A DNA stretch of 64,000 nt from an uncultured Dehalococcoidia bacterium (GTDB taxonomy: Bacteria > Chloroflexota > Dehalococcoidia > Lucifugimonadales > UBA1123). Positions 30,712 through 40,569 of this stretch are shown here, piece by piece (the stretch's first letter is position 1; every line of letters starts with the position of its first letter). The translations under genes were made by a program, and so were the position numbers. Below the pieces are notes generated by a model that searched no databases, had not been told where the DNA came from, and saw nothing but the letters and a program-made list of their open reading frames with translations. The stretch spans positions 62,001 to 126,000 of the forward strand of contig CATOSI010000003.1 in assembly GCA_951812505.1 (NCBI GenBank), read 5' to 3'.

Positions 30712-31737
30712 TTGCTGCGTAACCCAAGAACGCTGCTGATACTGGCGATAGGGTTGGTAGTCTTTGTGGTTGCCATACTTGGCGGGGCGTTGGGCAAGGC
30801 TTTCGGCCTTGGTTTTCTAGGGACGCCGCTCGCGGCCATCGCGATTCCCGCCGAACCCATGCACCCGGATGTCCCTATCATAACCAACACGATGGTCGCG
30901 ACATGGATCGCCATCGTCGTTCTTCTCATAGTTACCCTGCTGGTGAGAAGCAGACTTACTGAAGTACCCGGCAGATTCCAGGGCCTTGTCGAAGTGGTTC
31001 TGGAATTTTTTTTGAACCTGGCGGAGAGCATAGCAGGGCGTGAGCGCGCCCGGCGCTTCTTCCCGCTGGTCATGACCATTTTCCTGTTCATCGTCACCGC
31101 CAACTGGATCGGTATTCTGCCCGGCTTTGGCACCATTGGCTGGATAGAGGACACCAAGCACGTTGCCAAGCATCACACGGACGATACAGGCTACGTTGAC
31201 AAGGCCCACATAGAGGTGCAGACCTTCAGCGGCGAAGGCCCCGTCGCGTTCATGCTTCCGGGCTCGCTCGGCAACGACGTTACCATCAAGGAATGGGAAG
31301 AGAATCCACAGGACGGCAAGGTCGCCGGAATCCTGATTCCCTACTTCCGCGGCGCGAACACCGACATCAATATGACCCTCAGCATTGCCATCATCGCTAT
31401 GGTGATGGTACATATTTGGGGGTTCAGCGCGCTAGGATTCGGGCATCTGGGCAAGTACATCAACTTCAAGGAAGGCCCGATTGGATTCTTCGTCGGAATC
31501 CTGGAGGGGATCTCAGAAATCGCGAGGCTCATCAGCTTCACATTCCGTCTATTCGGGAACATATTCGCAGGAGAGGTCCTGCTCGCGGCGATGATATTCC
31601 TCATCCCGCTCATCGGCATCATTCCGTTCCTGGGTCTGGAACTCTTCGTGGGCATGATCCAGGCATTTATATTCGCCATGCTGACGCTGGTTTTCGCCAC
31701 CGCGGCGACAACCGCGCACGGAGGCGACCATCACTAG
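30712..31737 (+). CDS. atpB: ATP synthase Fo subunit a
   Basis: A 341-residue polytopic membrane subunit that provides the proton half-channels. The essential arginine lies in the conserved segment FTFRLFGNIFAGEVLL (about 273-288). The protein is longer than Escherichia coli subunit a (271): an extra, partly charged loop (about residues 150-215, 'TKHVAKHHTDDTGYVDKAHI') lies after the second or third membrane segment, as in other Chloroflexota-like a subunits. The TTG start is preceded by AGGGGAAG. The C-terminus ends in a His-rich tail (HGGDHH). Confidence 0.93.
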   Translation: MLRNPRTLLILAIGLVVFVVAILGGALGKAFGLGFLGTPLAAIAIPAEPMHPDVPIITNTMVATWIAIVVLLIVTLLVRSRLTEVPGRFQGLVEVVLEFFLNLAESIAGRERARRFFPLVMTIFLFIVTANWIGILPGFGTIGWIEDTKHVAKHHTDDTGYVDKAHIEVQTFSGEGPVAFMLPGSLGNDVTIKEWEENPQDGKVAGILIPYFRGANTDINMTLSIAIIAMVMVHIWGFSALGFGHLGKYINFKEGPIGFFVGILEGISEIARLISFTFRLFGNIFAGEVLLAAMIFLIPLIGIIPFLGLELFVGMIQAFIFAMLTLVFATAATTAHGGDHH

Positions 31738-31820
31738 CAGAGTTCGCAGTGTACCCCGCGTTTCGGTATGAGGCCGTGCCGCGGTAGTAAGAGTTAACGC
31801 TCTTTCAACACAGACAATAA

Positions 31821-32057
<237 letters not shown>

Positions 32058-32112
32058 CCGACTCGCAAGGGAACGCTCGCCCCCGATTCGTAGGCGGGTT
32101 AGAGGTGAAGGC

Positions 32113-32226
32113 ATGGAGGCCCTGGGAATCAACGTACCCGGCCTGATTACGCAGTTAATCAGTTTCGGAATTCTGGGCGGTCTGGTCTTCGCCATAGTAT
32201 ATGCCCTGTTCTTCAAGCGCCGGTAA
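32113..32226 (+). CDS. 37-residue duplicate of the subunit b membrane anchor ('mini-b')
   Basis: A complete tiny gene with its own AGGTGAAG ribosome site lies between atpE and atpF. Its first 23 residues (MEALGINVPGLITQLISFGI, then LGG) match the start of the neighbouring subunit b at 17 positions, and the preceding bases AGGTGAAGGCATGGA are duplicated too. After one membrane helix it stops at FFKRR instead of continuing into the b stalk. It arose by duplication of the atpF front. It could be a supernumerary Fo anchor, an assembly factor or a non-functional leftover; the intact frame and good ribosome site favour expression. Confidence 0.72.
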   Translation: MEALGINVPGLITQLISFGILGGLVFAIVYALFFKRR

Positions 32227-32283
32227 CCCGGCCGCTGGACGAGCGTAGGAACATCGGAAGTCGGAAGAAGGTCAGGTGAAGGC

Positions 32284-32787
32284 ATGGAAGCCATTGGAAT
32301 CAACTTAACCGGCCTGATCACGCAGTTGGTCAGCTTCGGCGTTCTATTCGGTATTCTCGCGGTTTTGCTGTATAAGCCGGTCATCAGAATGCTGGACGAG
32401 CGTTCGGAGCGGATAAGGGAGAGCCTTGAAGCGTCCGAACGAGCGCAGGCGGAGGCCGCGAGTTCGCGCGAGGAGACTCAACGGCAGTTGGACGAGGCGC
32501 GGGCGGAAGGCCAGCAGCTTATAGCGCAAGCGCGAGAAGTGGCGGACAGGTTCCGCGAGGAAGAGCTTGCGAAAGCGCGCGAGGACATCGCCGCAGAGCG
32601 TACCCGCGCCGAGGCGAATATCCAGCGCGAACGCGACGCCGCTATTGAAGATCTGCGCCGCGAGTTCTCCGGCCTCGCAATCGTCGCAGCCGAGCGCGTG
32701 ATCAGACGCTCGCTCGATGAGTCCGACCATAATCAATTGATACAGCAGGTGCTGGAGGAGGGTGCCCAGACAAACAGTCGTAACTGA
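32284..32787 (+). CDS. atpF: ATP synthase Fo subunit b
   Basis: A 167-residue stator stalk protein: one N-terminal membrane helix (about 8-30) followed by a long right-handed coiled coil rich in Glu, Arg and Ala ('DERSERIRESLEASERAQAE' onwards), ending in the delta-binding region. It connects Fo to F1 through subunit delta. ATG start with AGGTGAAG before it. Length is slightly above the 156 residues of the Escherichia coli protein. It is preceded by the short duplicate of its own membrane anchor. Confidence 0.94.
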   Translation: MEAIGINLTGLITQLVSFGVLFGILAVLLYKPVIRMLDERSERIRESLEASERAQAEAASSREETQRQLDEARAEGQQLIAQAREVADRFREEELAKAREDIAAERTRAEANIQRERDAAIEDLRREFSGLAIVAAERVIRRSLDESDHNQLIQQVLEEGAQTNSRN

Positions 32788-32810
32788 TGCGAGTCTGGAT
32801 CCCCGCTTCT

Positions 32811-32932
32811 ACTAGTAGTGCGACAACTTAGTTGTGATGGATATTCAGGTTCCGTTTTATCCCCTCTCCCCTTGGGAGAGGGCTAGGGTGAGGGTAGATA
32901 AACCGTCAATTCAAAAATGTTGAACCACTAGT
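32811..32932. repeat. 122-bp spacer element with ACTAGT ends and a CTCTCCCC palindrome
   Basis: The atpF-atpH spacer begins ACTAGTAGTGCGACAAC and ends with the imperfect inverse GTTGAACCACTAGT. In the middle CCCCTCTCCCCTTGGGAGAG forms an inverted repeat. The overall length and ends recall the element beside uppP, so both may belong to one non-autonomous mobile family. Confidence 0.4.
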
Positions 32933-32952
32933 AACCCGAGCAGGTAAAGCAA

Positions 32953-33489
32953 ATGCCCACAGCATCGGCAGTAAGGTACGCCAAGGCAGTTTTTCAACTG
33001 GCAGTTGACAGGAATGAACTGGAGAACTGGCTGGAAGACCTTACCCAACTCGCCGACTCCATAACCAACCGGGAGTTCAGCGACATTCTCGCCGCTCCGC
33101 GTGTGCCGTCGTCCCAGAAGGAACAGATCATTCGCGAAGCTCTGGCGTCGTCGGTCAGCCCGCTGGCGCTCAACCTCATGTTCCTGCTTACAAGTAGAGG
33201 GGCGATTCACAGGCTACCGGAGATCGCTGACCGGTATCAGGAGATGCTCGACACTCATAGAGGCATAGAGCGTGCCGAGGTGGTGTCCGCCGTCCCGCTG
33301 GACGACGCTCAGAGAGACAGCGTGGCAGATATGCTCGCGCGCACTTCCGGCAAGGAAATACGGCTTTCCTCGAGGGTTGACCCCGAAATACTCGGCGGTA
33401 TGGTGATTCGTGTCGGCGACAGAGTGATGGACGGCAGCGCCCGGACACGGCTCCAGTCCATGCGCCGCGAGATGGCGCAGCGACGCTAA
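32953..33489 (+). CDS. atpH: ATP synthase F1 subunit delta
   Basis: A 178-residue OSCP-type subunit that caps F1 and holds the b stalk. An N-terminal six-helix domain (about 1-105, 'RYAKAVFQLAVDRNELENWL') is followed by the C-terminal domain with the signature 'LSSRVDPEILGGMVIRVGDR' (about 137-157), the family's best-conserved segment. Length is usual. ATG start. It is flanked on both sides by palindromic repeats, but the direction and order of the operon are unbroken. Confidence 0.93.
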   Translation: MPTASAVRYAKAVFQLAVDRNELENWLEDLTQLADSITNREFSDILAAPRVPSSQKEQIIREALASSVSPLALNLMFLLTSRGAIHRLPEIADRYQEMLDTHRGIERAEVVSAVPLDDAQRDSVADMLARTSGKEIRLSSRVDPEILGGMVIRVGDRVMDGSARTRLQSMRREMAQRR

Positions 33490-33493
33490 TTCC

Positions 33494-33645
33494 CTGAATC
33501 CCCTCTCCCTTGATGGGATGGGGTGAGGGTGATTAAAGCGGTGGTCAGAGTCAGAAAGTGTACGAAAATCCACTCTCCCCGTTGGGAGAGAAATAGAACG
33601 AAAAGTACCCCCTCCCCTTGATGGGAGAGGGATAGGGTGAGGGTG
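33494..33645. repeat. three CTCTCCC palindromic units in the atpH-atpA spacer
   Basis: Units at about 33497-33530, 33578-33594 and 33608-33645 each contain CCCTCTCCC or CTCCCC paired with GGGAGAG or GGGATGGGG, followed twice by 'GGTGAGGGTG'. The third unit supplies the purine-rich GAGGGTG just before the atpA start. Confidence 0.72.
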
Positions 33646-33651
33646 ATCAGA

Positions 33652-35163
33652 ATGGCGGTCAGAGGTCAGGATATAGCTTCGGTAATCCGAAGCCAGATCG
33701 AGAACTGGGAACAGCAGCTCGAAACGGTCAACGAAGGCACCGTTATAGAAGTGGGCGACGGTGTCGCTCAGGTTCACGGGCTGTCGGGCGCGGCATACAC
33801 CGAGCTTCTGGAGTTCGATGGCGGCGTCATGGGCATGGCGCTGAACCTGGAAGAAGACTCGGTTGGCGTGGTCATCATGGGCGACCCGCTGGCAGTCAAG
33901 GAAGGCTCCAGGGTACGGACCACCGGGCGCATCGTCGAGGTGCCCGTCGGCGACAACCTTCTCTCCCGTGTGGTCGGCGCGCTCGGAGAACCCCTGGACG
34001 GCAAGGGCCCGATAGAGTCGGCAGGCAACAGGCCGGTCGAGGTGGTCGCTCCCGACGTTTCCACCCGTAAGTCCGTTGATACCCCCGTCCAGACAGGGAT
34101 CAAGGCTGTTGACGCAATGATCCCGATAGGACGCGGACAGCGCGAGCTTATCATCGGGGACCGCTCCACCGGAAAATCCGCTATCGCCCTGGACACCATC
34201 ATCAACCAGCGCGGCGGCGACCTGATCTGCATCTACGTCGCTATCGGACAGAAGGCGAGCAAGGTCGCTCAGACCGTTGCTATGCTCGAGCAGAATGGCG
34301 CCATGGACCACACCATTGTGGTCGCCGCGAACTCCGCCGACCCCGCTCCCCTTCAGTATCTCGCGCCATACTCGGGCTGCGCGATGGCAGAGTATTTCAT
34401 GGACCAGGGCAAAGACGCCCTGATCGTATATGACGACCTTTCCAAGCACGCATGGGCGTACCGCGAGATGTCACTCCTGCTCAGGCGACCTCCTGGACGT
34501 GAAGCCTACCCTGGCGATGTCTTCTACCTGCACAGCAGACTGCTCGAACGAGCGGCCAAGCTGGACGACGAACACGGCGGAGGCTCCATCACCGCGCTCC
34601 CCATCATCGAGACCCAGGCCGGTGACGTTTCGGCCTATGTTCCTACTAACGTCATCTCCATCACCGACGGCCAGATATACCTTGAGACAGAACTTTTCAA
34701 CTCCGGCATTCGTCCCGCCGTCAACGCAGGCCTGTCGGTCTCTCGCGTGGGTAGCTCCGCGCAGACGCGCGCCATGAGAGCGGTCGCCGGTACGCTGAGA
34801 CTCGACCTCGCCCAGTACCGCGAACTCGTAACGTTCGCTCAGTTCGGCACCGCCGACCTCGATCCTGCTACCAGAAGACAGCTCGAAAGAGGACAGCGCG
34901 CCACCGAAGTCCTGAAGCAGGGCCAGAGCGTTCCGCTCGCTATGGAGAAGCAGGTCGCCATAATGCACGCGCTCGTGAACGGCTATCTTGACGATGTTGA
35001 GATAGCACGAGTCATCCCGTTCGAGGACTCCTTCCACAGCTATATGGACGCGAACCACTCCGACATCCTTGCAACCATTCGGGAAGAGAGAATCATCAGC
35101 GACGAGTCCGCCGAGGCGCTCAACTCTGCCATCCAGGACTTCAAGGACACCGTGCCGTATTAG
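33652..35163 (+). CDS. atpA: ATP synthase F1 subunit alpha
   Basis: The 503-residue regulatory nucleotide-binding subunit has three domains: an N-terminal beta barrel (about 20-90), the nucleotide domain with P-loop [14 protein letters not shown] (about 169-182) and '[16 protein letters not shown]', and the C-terminal helical domain. The alpha signature '[17 protein letters not shown]' is intact (about 358-374). ATG at 33652 is chosen because a GAGGGTG purine tract lies seven bases upstream; an earlier GTG at 33637 would add five residues encoded by repeat sequence. Confidence 0.97.
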   Translation: MAVRGQDIASVIRSQIENWEQQLETVNEGTVIEVGDGVAQVHGLSGAAYTELLEFDGGVMGMALNLEEDSVGVVIMGDPLAVKEGSRVRTTGRIVEVPVGDNLLSRVVGALGEPLDGKGPIESAGNRPVEVVAPDVSTRKSVDTPVQTGIKAVDAMIPIGRGQRELIIGDRSTGKSAIALDTIINQRGGDLICIYVAIGQKASKVAQTVAMLEQNGAMDHTIVVAANSADPAPLQYLAPYSGCAMAEYFMDQGKDALIVYDDLSKHAWAYREMSLLLRRPPGREAYPGDVFYLHSRLLERAAKLDDEHGGGSITALPIIETQAGDVSAYVPTNVISITDGQIYLETELFNSGIRPAVNAGLSVSRVGSSAQTRAMRAVAGTLRLDLAQYRELVTFAQFGTADLDPATRRQLERGQRATEVLKQGQSVPLAMEKQVAIMHALVNGYLDDVEIARVIPFEDSFHSYMDANHSDILATIREERIISDESAEALNSAIQDFKDTVPY

Positions 35164-35211
35164 GGTCGGATACGTTTGGACATGGTACAGCACAGAAGAG
35201 TATCATCCGTC

Positions 35212-35231
35212 ATTCCCGCGAAGGCGGGAAT
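35212..35231. repeat. dRS3-like palindrome in the atpA-atpG spacer
   Basis: ATTCCCGCGAAGGCGGGAAT with the usual CGTC left flank and CCAG right flank. Confidence 0.8.
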
Positions 35232-35309
35232 CCAGTGGCCTGGACAGTGCGGCGATTTTGCCAAAGCGGTATTAGCCTGAACTGATAACAGCACAGAGGA
35301 CCGAGACAC

Positions 35310-36176
35310 ATGGTGGCAAGCGTAAGGCAGCTCAGACGCCGAATCCGCAGTGTTGAGAACACTGCGAAAATAACCAAAGCTATGTCTATGATAGCGGCAT
35401 CGAAGATGCGCCGCGCTCAGGAAGCCGCCCTGAGCGGCAGGCCTTACTCGGACGATCTGAACATGATGCTGGCACACCTGGCCGCCCAGCCGGTGGAAGA
35501 CGAAGACAACATCCATCCCCTGCTCAAGACGCGCGACGTGAACAAGGTCGAGGTTATCGTCATCACGCCCGACAGGGGACTGACAGGCGGCCTCAATTCC
35601 AACATCAACCGTGCGGCGGGACAGTTCATCTCGTCCTACGGTGACAACGCGCGCGCCATTGCAGTAGGCAAGAAGGGCCGCGACTTCATGGTCAGATACG
35701 GCGTGAACGTTCGCGCCGTATTCACCGACATCAGTGACAGGCCCTCGATTTTGGACGTAACCCCAATCGCGCATCTCGCCGTCGAATCATACGAATCGGA
35801 AGAGGTTGATGCGGTCTATATCGCATACGCCAAGTTCGTCAACACCACTGCCCAGAACGCGGTCATCGAGCAGCTTCTGCCCGTGCAGCCATCCGAACTG
35901 CGCCCGCAGGAACAGGTCGGCTACATATACGAACCCAGTCCCGCCGAGGTACTGTCTGACCTGCTCCCTAGATACATGGAGATGCAGATATTCCACGCGC
36001 TGCTGGAAGGCATAGCATCCGAGCAGTCCGCCAGAATGGTAGCGATGAGAAGTGCGACGGACAACGCCAACGCTATGATCGAAGACCTGACGCTCGTGAT
36101 GAATAAGGCGCGGCAGGAATCTATTACGACCGAACTCCTGGACATTGTTGGCGGCGCGGCGGCGGTGGAGGCCTAG
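35310..36176 (+). CDS. atpG: ATP synthase F1 subunit gamma
   Basis: A 288-residue central shaft subunit. The N-terminal helix (LRRRIRSVENTAKITKAMSM, about 7-26) and the C-terminal helix ('RMVAMRSATDNANAMIEDLT', about 244-263) form the coiled-coil rotor that turns inside alpha3beta3. Between them is the Rossmann-like middle domain ('VIVITPDRGLTGGLNSNINR'). ATG start. It is preceded by a 146-base spacer containing a dRS3-like palindrome. Confidence 0.95.
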   Translation: MVASVRQLRRRIRSVENTAKITKAMSMIAASKMRRAQEAALSGRPYSDDLNMMLAHLAAQPVEDEDNIHPLLKTRDVNKVEVIVITPDRGLTGGLNSNINRAAGQFISSYGDNARAIAVGKKGRDFMVRYGVNVRAVFTDISDRPSILDVTPIAHLAVESYESEEVDAVYIAYAKFVNTTAQNAVIEQLLPVQPSELRPQEQVGYIYEPSPAEVLSDLLPRYMEMQIFHALLEGIASEQSARMVAMRSATDNANAMIEDLTLVMNKARQESITTELLDIVGGAAAVEA

Positions 36177-36196
36177 ACCAATAAACTATTTGATGA

Positions 36197-37654
<1,458 letters not shown>

Positions 37655-37720
37655 CGCCGCCTCCTTATGAAAATGCCGTACTCCAACCAATGTCAGTTAT
37701 TCCCGCCCGGCTCCGCCGTC

Positions 37721-37740
37721 ATTCCCGCGAAAGCGGGAAT
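37721..37740. repeat. dRS3-like palindrome in the atpD-atpC spacer
   Basis: ATTCCCGCGAAAGCGGGAAT, a perfect copy of the form, flanked by CGTC and CCA. A partial copy (TTATTCCCGCCCGG) lies just before it. Confidence 0.85.
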
Positions 37741-37793
37741 CCACAGGACGCGGATGGGCGCTGACTGGCTTAAATGATCGGACGGACTTCGCC

Positions 37794-38228
37794 ATGCCCG
37801 ATATGACACTGGAAATCGTAACCGCCGAGAGAGTAGTGTACTCTGAGGAGATTGACTTCCTCGTGGCCCCGGGCGCCGACGGCGAACTTGGGGTACTCCC
37901 TCGACACGCTCCTCTTCTCACCACCCTGGACCCCGGAGAAATTCGAGTAACGGTGGGCGGCGAGGAGACCTATATGTTCGTCAGTGGCGGGTTCCTGGAA
38001 GTGCTCGGCAACAGAGTGACGATTCTCGCCAACGCAGCCGAACAGGCAGACGAGATTGACGAAGAACGTGCCGAGATCGCATTGCAGCGAGCTCAGGAAC
38101 GAATCGCGTCCGCCCCCGCCGACATGGACCTGGAACGGGCGCTGGCCTCGATGCGGCGGTCTGCCGCCAGGCTTGGCGTGGCCCGTCGTCGTCGCCGATC
38201 CAGACGCGGAGATCAGCCGCCGCAGTAG
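37794..38228 (+). CDS. atpC: ATP synthase F1 subunit epsilon
   Basis: The 144-residue subunit has an N-terminal beta sandwich (about 1-88, 'VAPGADGELGVLPRHAPLLT' is the family signature) and a C-terminal helical hairpin (about 90-130) that can inhibit rotation. It ends with a very basic tail ('GVARRRRRSRRGDQPPQ') that is longer than in most homologues. It is the last gene of the operon. The 160-base convergent gap to rex holds a degenerate dRS3-like palindrome at 38260-38279 and no clear T-rich terminator. Confidence 0.93.
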   Translation: MPDMTLEIVTAERVVYSEEIDFLVAPGADGELGVLPRHAPLLTTLDPGEIRVTVGGEETYMFVSGGFLEVLGNRVTILANAAEQADEIDEERAEIALQRAQERIASAPADMDLERALASMRRSAARLGVARRRRRSRRGDQPPQ

Positions 38229-38259
38229 CTCTCATTTGGCTGTGTTGACAGCCCTTGCC

Positions 38260-38279
38260 ATTCCCGTGAAAACGGGTAT
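38260..38279. repeat. degenerate dRS3-like palindrome between atpC and rex
   Basis: ATTCCCGTGAAAACGGGTAT, two bases off the perfect outer halves. Confidence 0.6.
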
Positions 38280-38388
38280 CCATAAGTGTAGGGGGCGGCT
38301 ACTTTCCTTGCCGCAACGCCTTGAAGGGCAGGGAAATCACAGAAAGTCAACAGAACCTGGCCAGGACGATGCCCTATTTCTTTGCCTT

Positions 38389-39015
38389 CTACTTGTCCTT
38401 CAAGTAGAAGGTCATTGACTGAAGGGATAGGACGGGGTCTATGTTTCGCACCACGATCCCTTCCGGCACATAAGGCGCGATTGGGGCGTAGTTGAGAATG
38501 CCCTTGATGCCGTTGTCCACCAGTTGGTCTATAACCGTCTGAGCTTGCTCGGAGGGCACCGCGACTATGCCAATCGAAACGCCTTTGTTATTTACCACGT
38601 CGGAGAGTTCGCTCATGGGCTGCACCCTGAACTGTCCGACGCTTGTACCTACCTGGTCATCTGAGCTGTCGAAGGCCGCGACTATGGTGAATCCTTCAGG
38701 GGCAAAGCCGGTGTAGTTTATGATGGCGCGTCCGAGTCTTCCTACTCCCACCAGGCAGGCGGGCCAATCTATGGTCAGGCCGAGGATGTCGCGGAGTTCA
38801 TCGAGCAGGACTCGGAGGCAGTAGCCGCGCCCCTGCTTTCCGAACTTGCCGAAGTAGCTCAGATCCTTCCTGATCTGCGCGGGCGTCATGTGTAGCCGTT
38901 CCCCGATTTGCTGGGAACTGACCACCTCGACTCCCTCGCGCTGAAGTTGGAGCAATGCCCTTATATACAGGGGCAGTCGTAGTACGACAACCTCAGGGAC
39001 TTCGGTCGATTGCAT
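38389..39015 (-). CDS. rex: Redox-sensing transcriptional repressor Rex
   Basis: A 208-residue regulator with an N-terminal winged helix (about 8-75, 'VSSQQIGERLHMTPAQIRKD' then 'LSYFGKFGKQGRGY', both strongly conserved in Rex) and a C-terminal Rossmann domain ('LVGVGRLGRAIINY', about 90-103) that binds NADH or NAD+. Rex represses respiration and fermentation genes until NADH rises. The ATG at 39015 is chosen because GAGGA stands six bases before it; an earlier in-frame ATG overlaps that site. A Rex-type operator overlaps its own promoter. Gene order next to the ATP synthase operon and an alcohol dehydrogenase fits an energy-state role. Confidence 0.94.
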   Translation of the reverse strand: MQSTEVPEVVVLRLPLYIRALLQLQREGVEVVSSQQIGERLHMTPAQIRKDLSYFGKFGKQGRGYCLRVLLDELRDILGLTIDWPACLVGVGRLGRAIINYTGFAPEGFTIVAAFDSSDDQVGTSVGQFRVQPMSELSDVVNNKGVSIGIVAVPSEQAQTVIDQLVDNGIKGILNYAPIAPYVPEGIVVRNIDPVLSLQSMTFYLKDK

Positions 39016-39042
39016 CGAATTCCTCATAGATATATTTAATAG

Positions 39043-39082
39043 AGTATATAATCTTGAACGCCAATTGTGAATAGTGTAACAA
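39043..39082 (-). promoter_or_regulatory. rex promoter with overlapping Rex operator
   Basis: On the minus strand TTCACA, 17 bases, TATACT (39066-39071 and 39043-39048). The 18-bp site TTGTGAATAGTGTAACAA (39065-39082) covers the -35 box. It matches the Rex consensus TTGTGAA-N4-TTCACAA in the outer bases (TTGTgA...TaACAA). This indicates self-repression. Confidence 0.68.
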
Positions 39083-39383
39083 GGAAGGAAGGCTGAGCGA
39101 AGGCTGAGCCTTCACCCTTATTCTGATCCGGGCGCTCGGGCCGCTATGTCCGGGTGAGCGTGATAGAATCATCTCAGGCATACGCTCTGCGAAGGAGGTT
39201 GTGAATGACGACGCTAACGCAGCCGCGCCCGCAAGATGAAGACGGCGGCGATTGAGGGCGATGCTGTATCAACTTGGTCGGTATATCGAAAAGTTTAGCG
39301 ATCCTACCCACCAACGCCACTGGATACTCGCATTCGCGGGTATGACGGATGGGTGGTCCACCGACTAGATTGATACAGGTTTA
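39083..39383. other. About 300-base gap upstream of rex
   Basis: Contains a 16-codon frame (39205-39255, MTTLTQPRPQDEDGGD) with a good ribosome site GAAGGAGG but nothing after it. It may be the surviving 5' end of a lost gene. Otherwise nothing recognisable. Confidence 0.3.
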
Positions 39384-39412
39384 TTGACAGCGATGACGGG
39401 GTAGCTTACTCT
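39384..39412 (+). promoter_or_regulatory. Promoter candidate for the zinc alcohol dehydrogenase
   Basis: TTGACA, 17 bases, TACTCT. It lies 61 bases before the ATG; a strong GC hairpin CCGCCGC-ggggat-GCGGCGG sits between promoter and gene (39432-39451), followed by the ribosome site GGGAGGTAAG. Confidence 0.5.
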
Positions 39413-39472
39413 CAGCGATGTTCAAATCGTGCCGCCGCGGGGATGCGGCGGACATTCGGGAGGTAAGCATAC

Positions 39473-40558
39473 ATGGCAAATCGGGTTAAAGGAGTTATAG
39501 CGAGCTCAAAGGGAGAGCCCGTATCCATCGAGACAATAGTCGTTCCCGACCCAGGATCGGGGGAGGCCCTGATCAGGATCCAGGCGTGCGGGGTCTGCCA
39601 TACTGACCTGCATTACCGCGAGGGGGCTATCAACGATGAGTTTCCGTTTCTGCTGGGACACGAGGCATCGGGGGTCGTGGAAAGTGTCGGCGACGGCGTG
39701 ACTAACGTGGAGCCGGGGGACTTCGTTATCATCGCGTGGCGCGCGCCGTGCGGCAATTGTCGCTCATGCTTCAGGGGGCGTCCGTGGTACTGCTTCGACA
39801 GCATGAACGCGGCGCAGCACATGACGCTTGGGGACGGTACTGTTCTGTCGCCCGCGCTCGGCATTGGAGCGTTCACCGAACTTACGTTGGTGCACGCGGG
39901 CCAGGCGGTAAAGGTGGACCCGCAGGTGTCGTCCGCGGCGGCGGGACTCATAGGATGCGGCGTGATGGCCGGACTTGGGGCGGCAGTGAATACTGGCGGC
40001 GTGACGCGGGGCGATTCGGTAGCCGTGTTCGGTTGCGGTGGCGTCGGAGACGCCGCCATCGCCGGATCGCAACTAGCGGGCGCACACACTATCATCGCGG
40101 TTGATATTGACGACCGCAAGCTGGAGTGGGCGAAGGACTTCGGCGCGACTCACACGATCAATTCCACACAGACAGACCCGGTGGAGGCGATACGCGAGCT
40201 AACCGACGGCAACGGCGTGAATGTCGCCATCGAGGCGGTCGGCAACCCTGTCACCTACGAGCAGGCATTCTTCGCGCGCGACCTCGCCGGAACCGTCGTG
40301 CTCGTAGGAGTGCCCAGCCCGGACATGAAAATCGAACTCCCCATGCTGGAGGTGTTCGGCAGGGGCGGATCGCTGAAGTCGTCGTGGTATGGCGACTGTC
40401 TGCCCAGCAGGGATTTCCCCATGTTCACTGACCTGCACCTTCAGGGAAGGCTGGATCTGGACAAGTTCGTCTCCGAGACCATCGCCTTGGACGACGTCGA
40501 GGAAGCCTTCCACAAGATGGAACGCGGCGAAGTGCTGCGGTCCGTCGTGATGATGTAG
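39473..40558 (+). CDS. Zinc-dependent alcohol dehydrogenase (class III-like MDR family)
   Basis: The 361-residue medium-chain dehydrogenase has catalytic zinc ligands in '[14 protein letters not shown]' and [15 protein letters not shown]. The structural zinc lobe is '[15 protein letters not shown]' (four Cys). The NAD motif is [14 protein letters not shown] (about 184-197) followed by the Asp of '[11 protein letters not shown]'. The C-terminal half resembles the mycothiol/glutathione-dependent formaldehyde dehydrogenase branch ('[20 protein letters not shown]'). The substrate is uncertain. The enzyme makes or uses NADH, and the neighbouring divergent rex suggests, but does not prove, redox control. 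Confidence 0.9.
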   Translation: MANRVKGVIASSKGEPVSIETIVVPDPGSGEALIRIQACGVCHTDLHYREGAINDEFPFLLGHEASGVVESVGDGVTNVEPGDFVIIAWRAPCGNCRSCFRGRPWYCFDSMNAAQHMTLGDGTVLSPALGIGAFTELTLVHAGQAVKVDPQVSSAAAGLIGCGVMAGLGAAVNTGGVTRGDSVAVFGCGGVGDAAIAGSQLAGAHTIIAVDIDDRKLEWAKDFGATHTINSTQTDPVEAIRELTDGNGVNVAIEAVGNPVTYEQAFFARDLAGTVVLVGVPSPDMKIELPMLEVFGRGGSLKSSWYGDCLPSRDFPMFTDLHLQGRLDLDKFVSETIALDDVEEAFHKMERGEVLRSVVMM

Positions 40559-40569
40559 CCTGTGTCGGA

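Noticed and set aside
33494..33645. CRISPR-like short repeat array
   Set aside because: Units are palindromic, unevenly spaced and lack unique spacers of constant length; no cas genes are in the window.
33214..34449. A 411-codon open frame opposite atpH/atpA
   Set aside because: Antisense shadow spanning repeats and the alpha subunit gene.
39205..39255. 16-codon frame with a good ribosome site between rex and the alcohol dehydrogenase
   Set aside because: Too short and without any family feature; mentioned only as a possible gene remnant.
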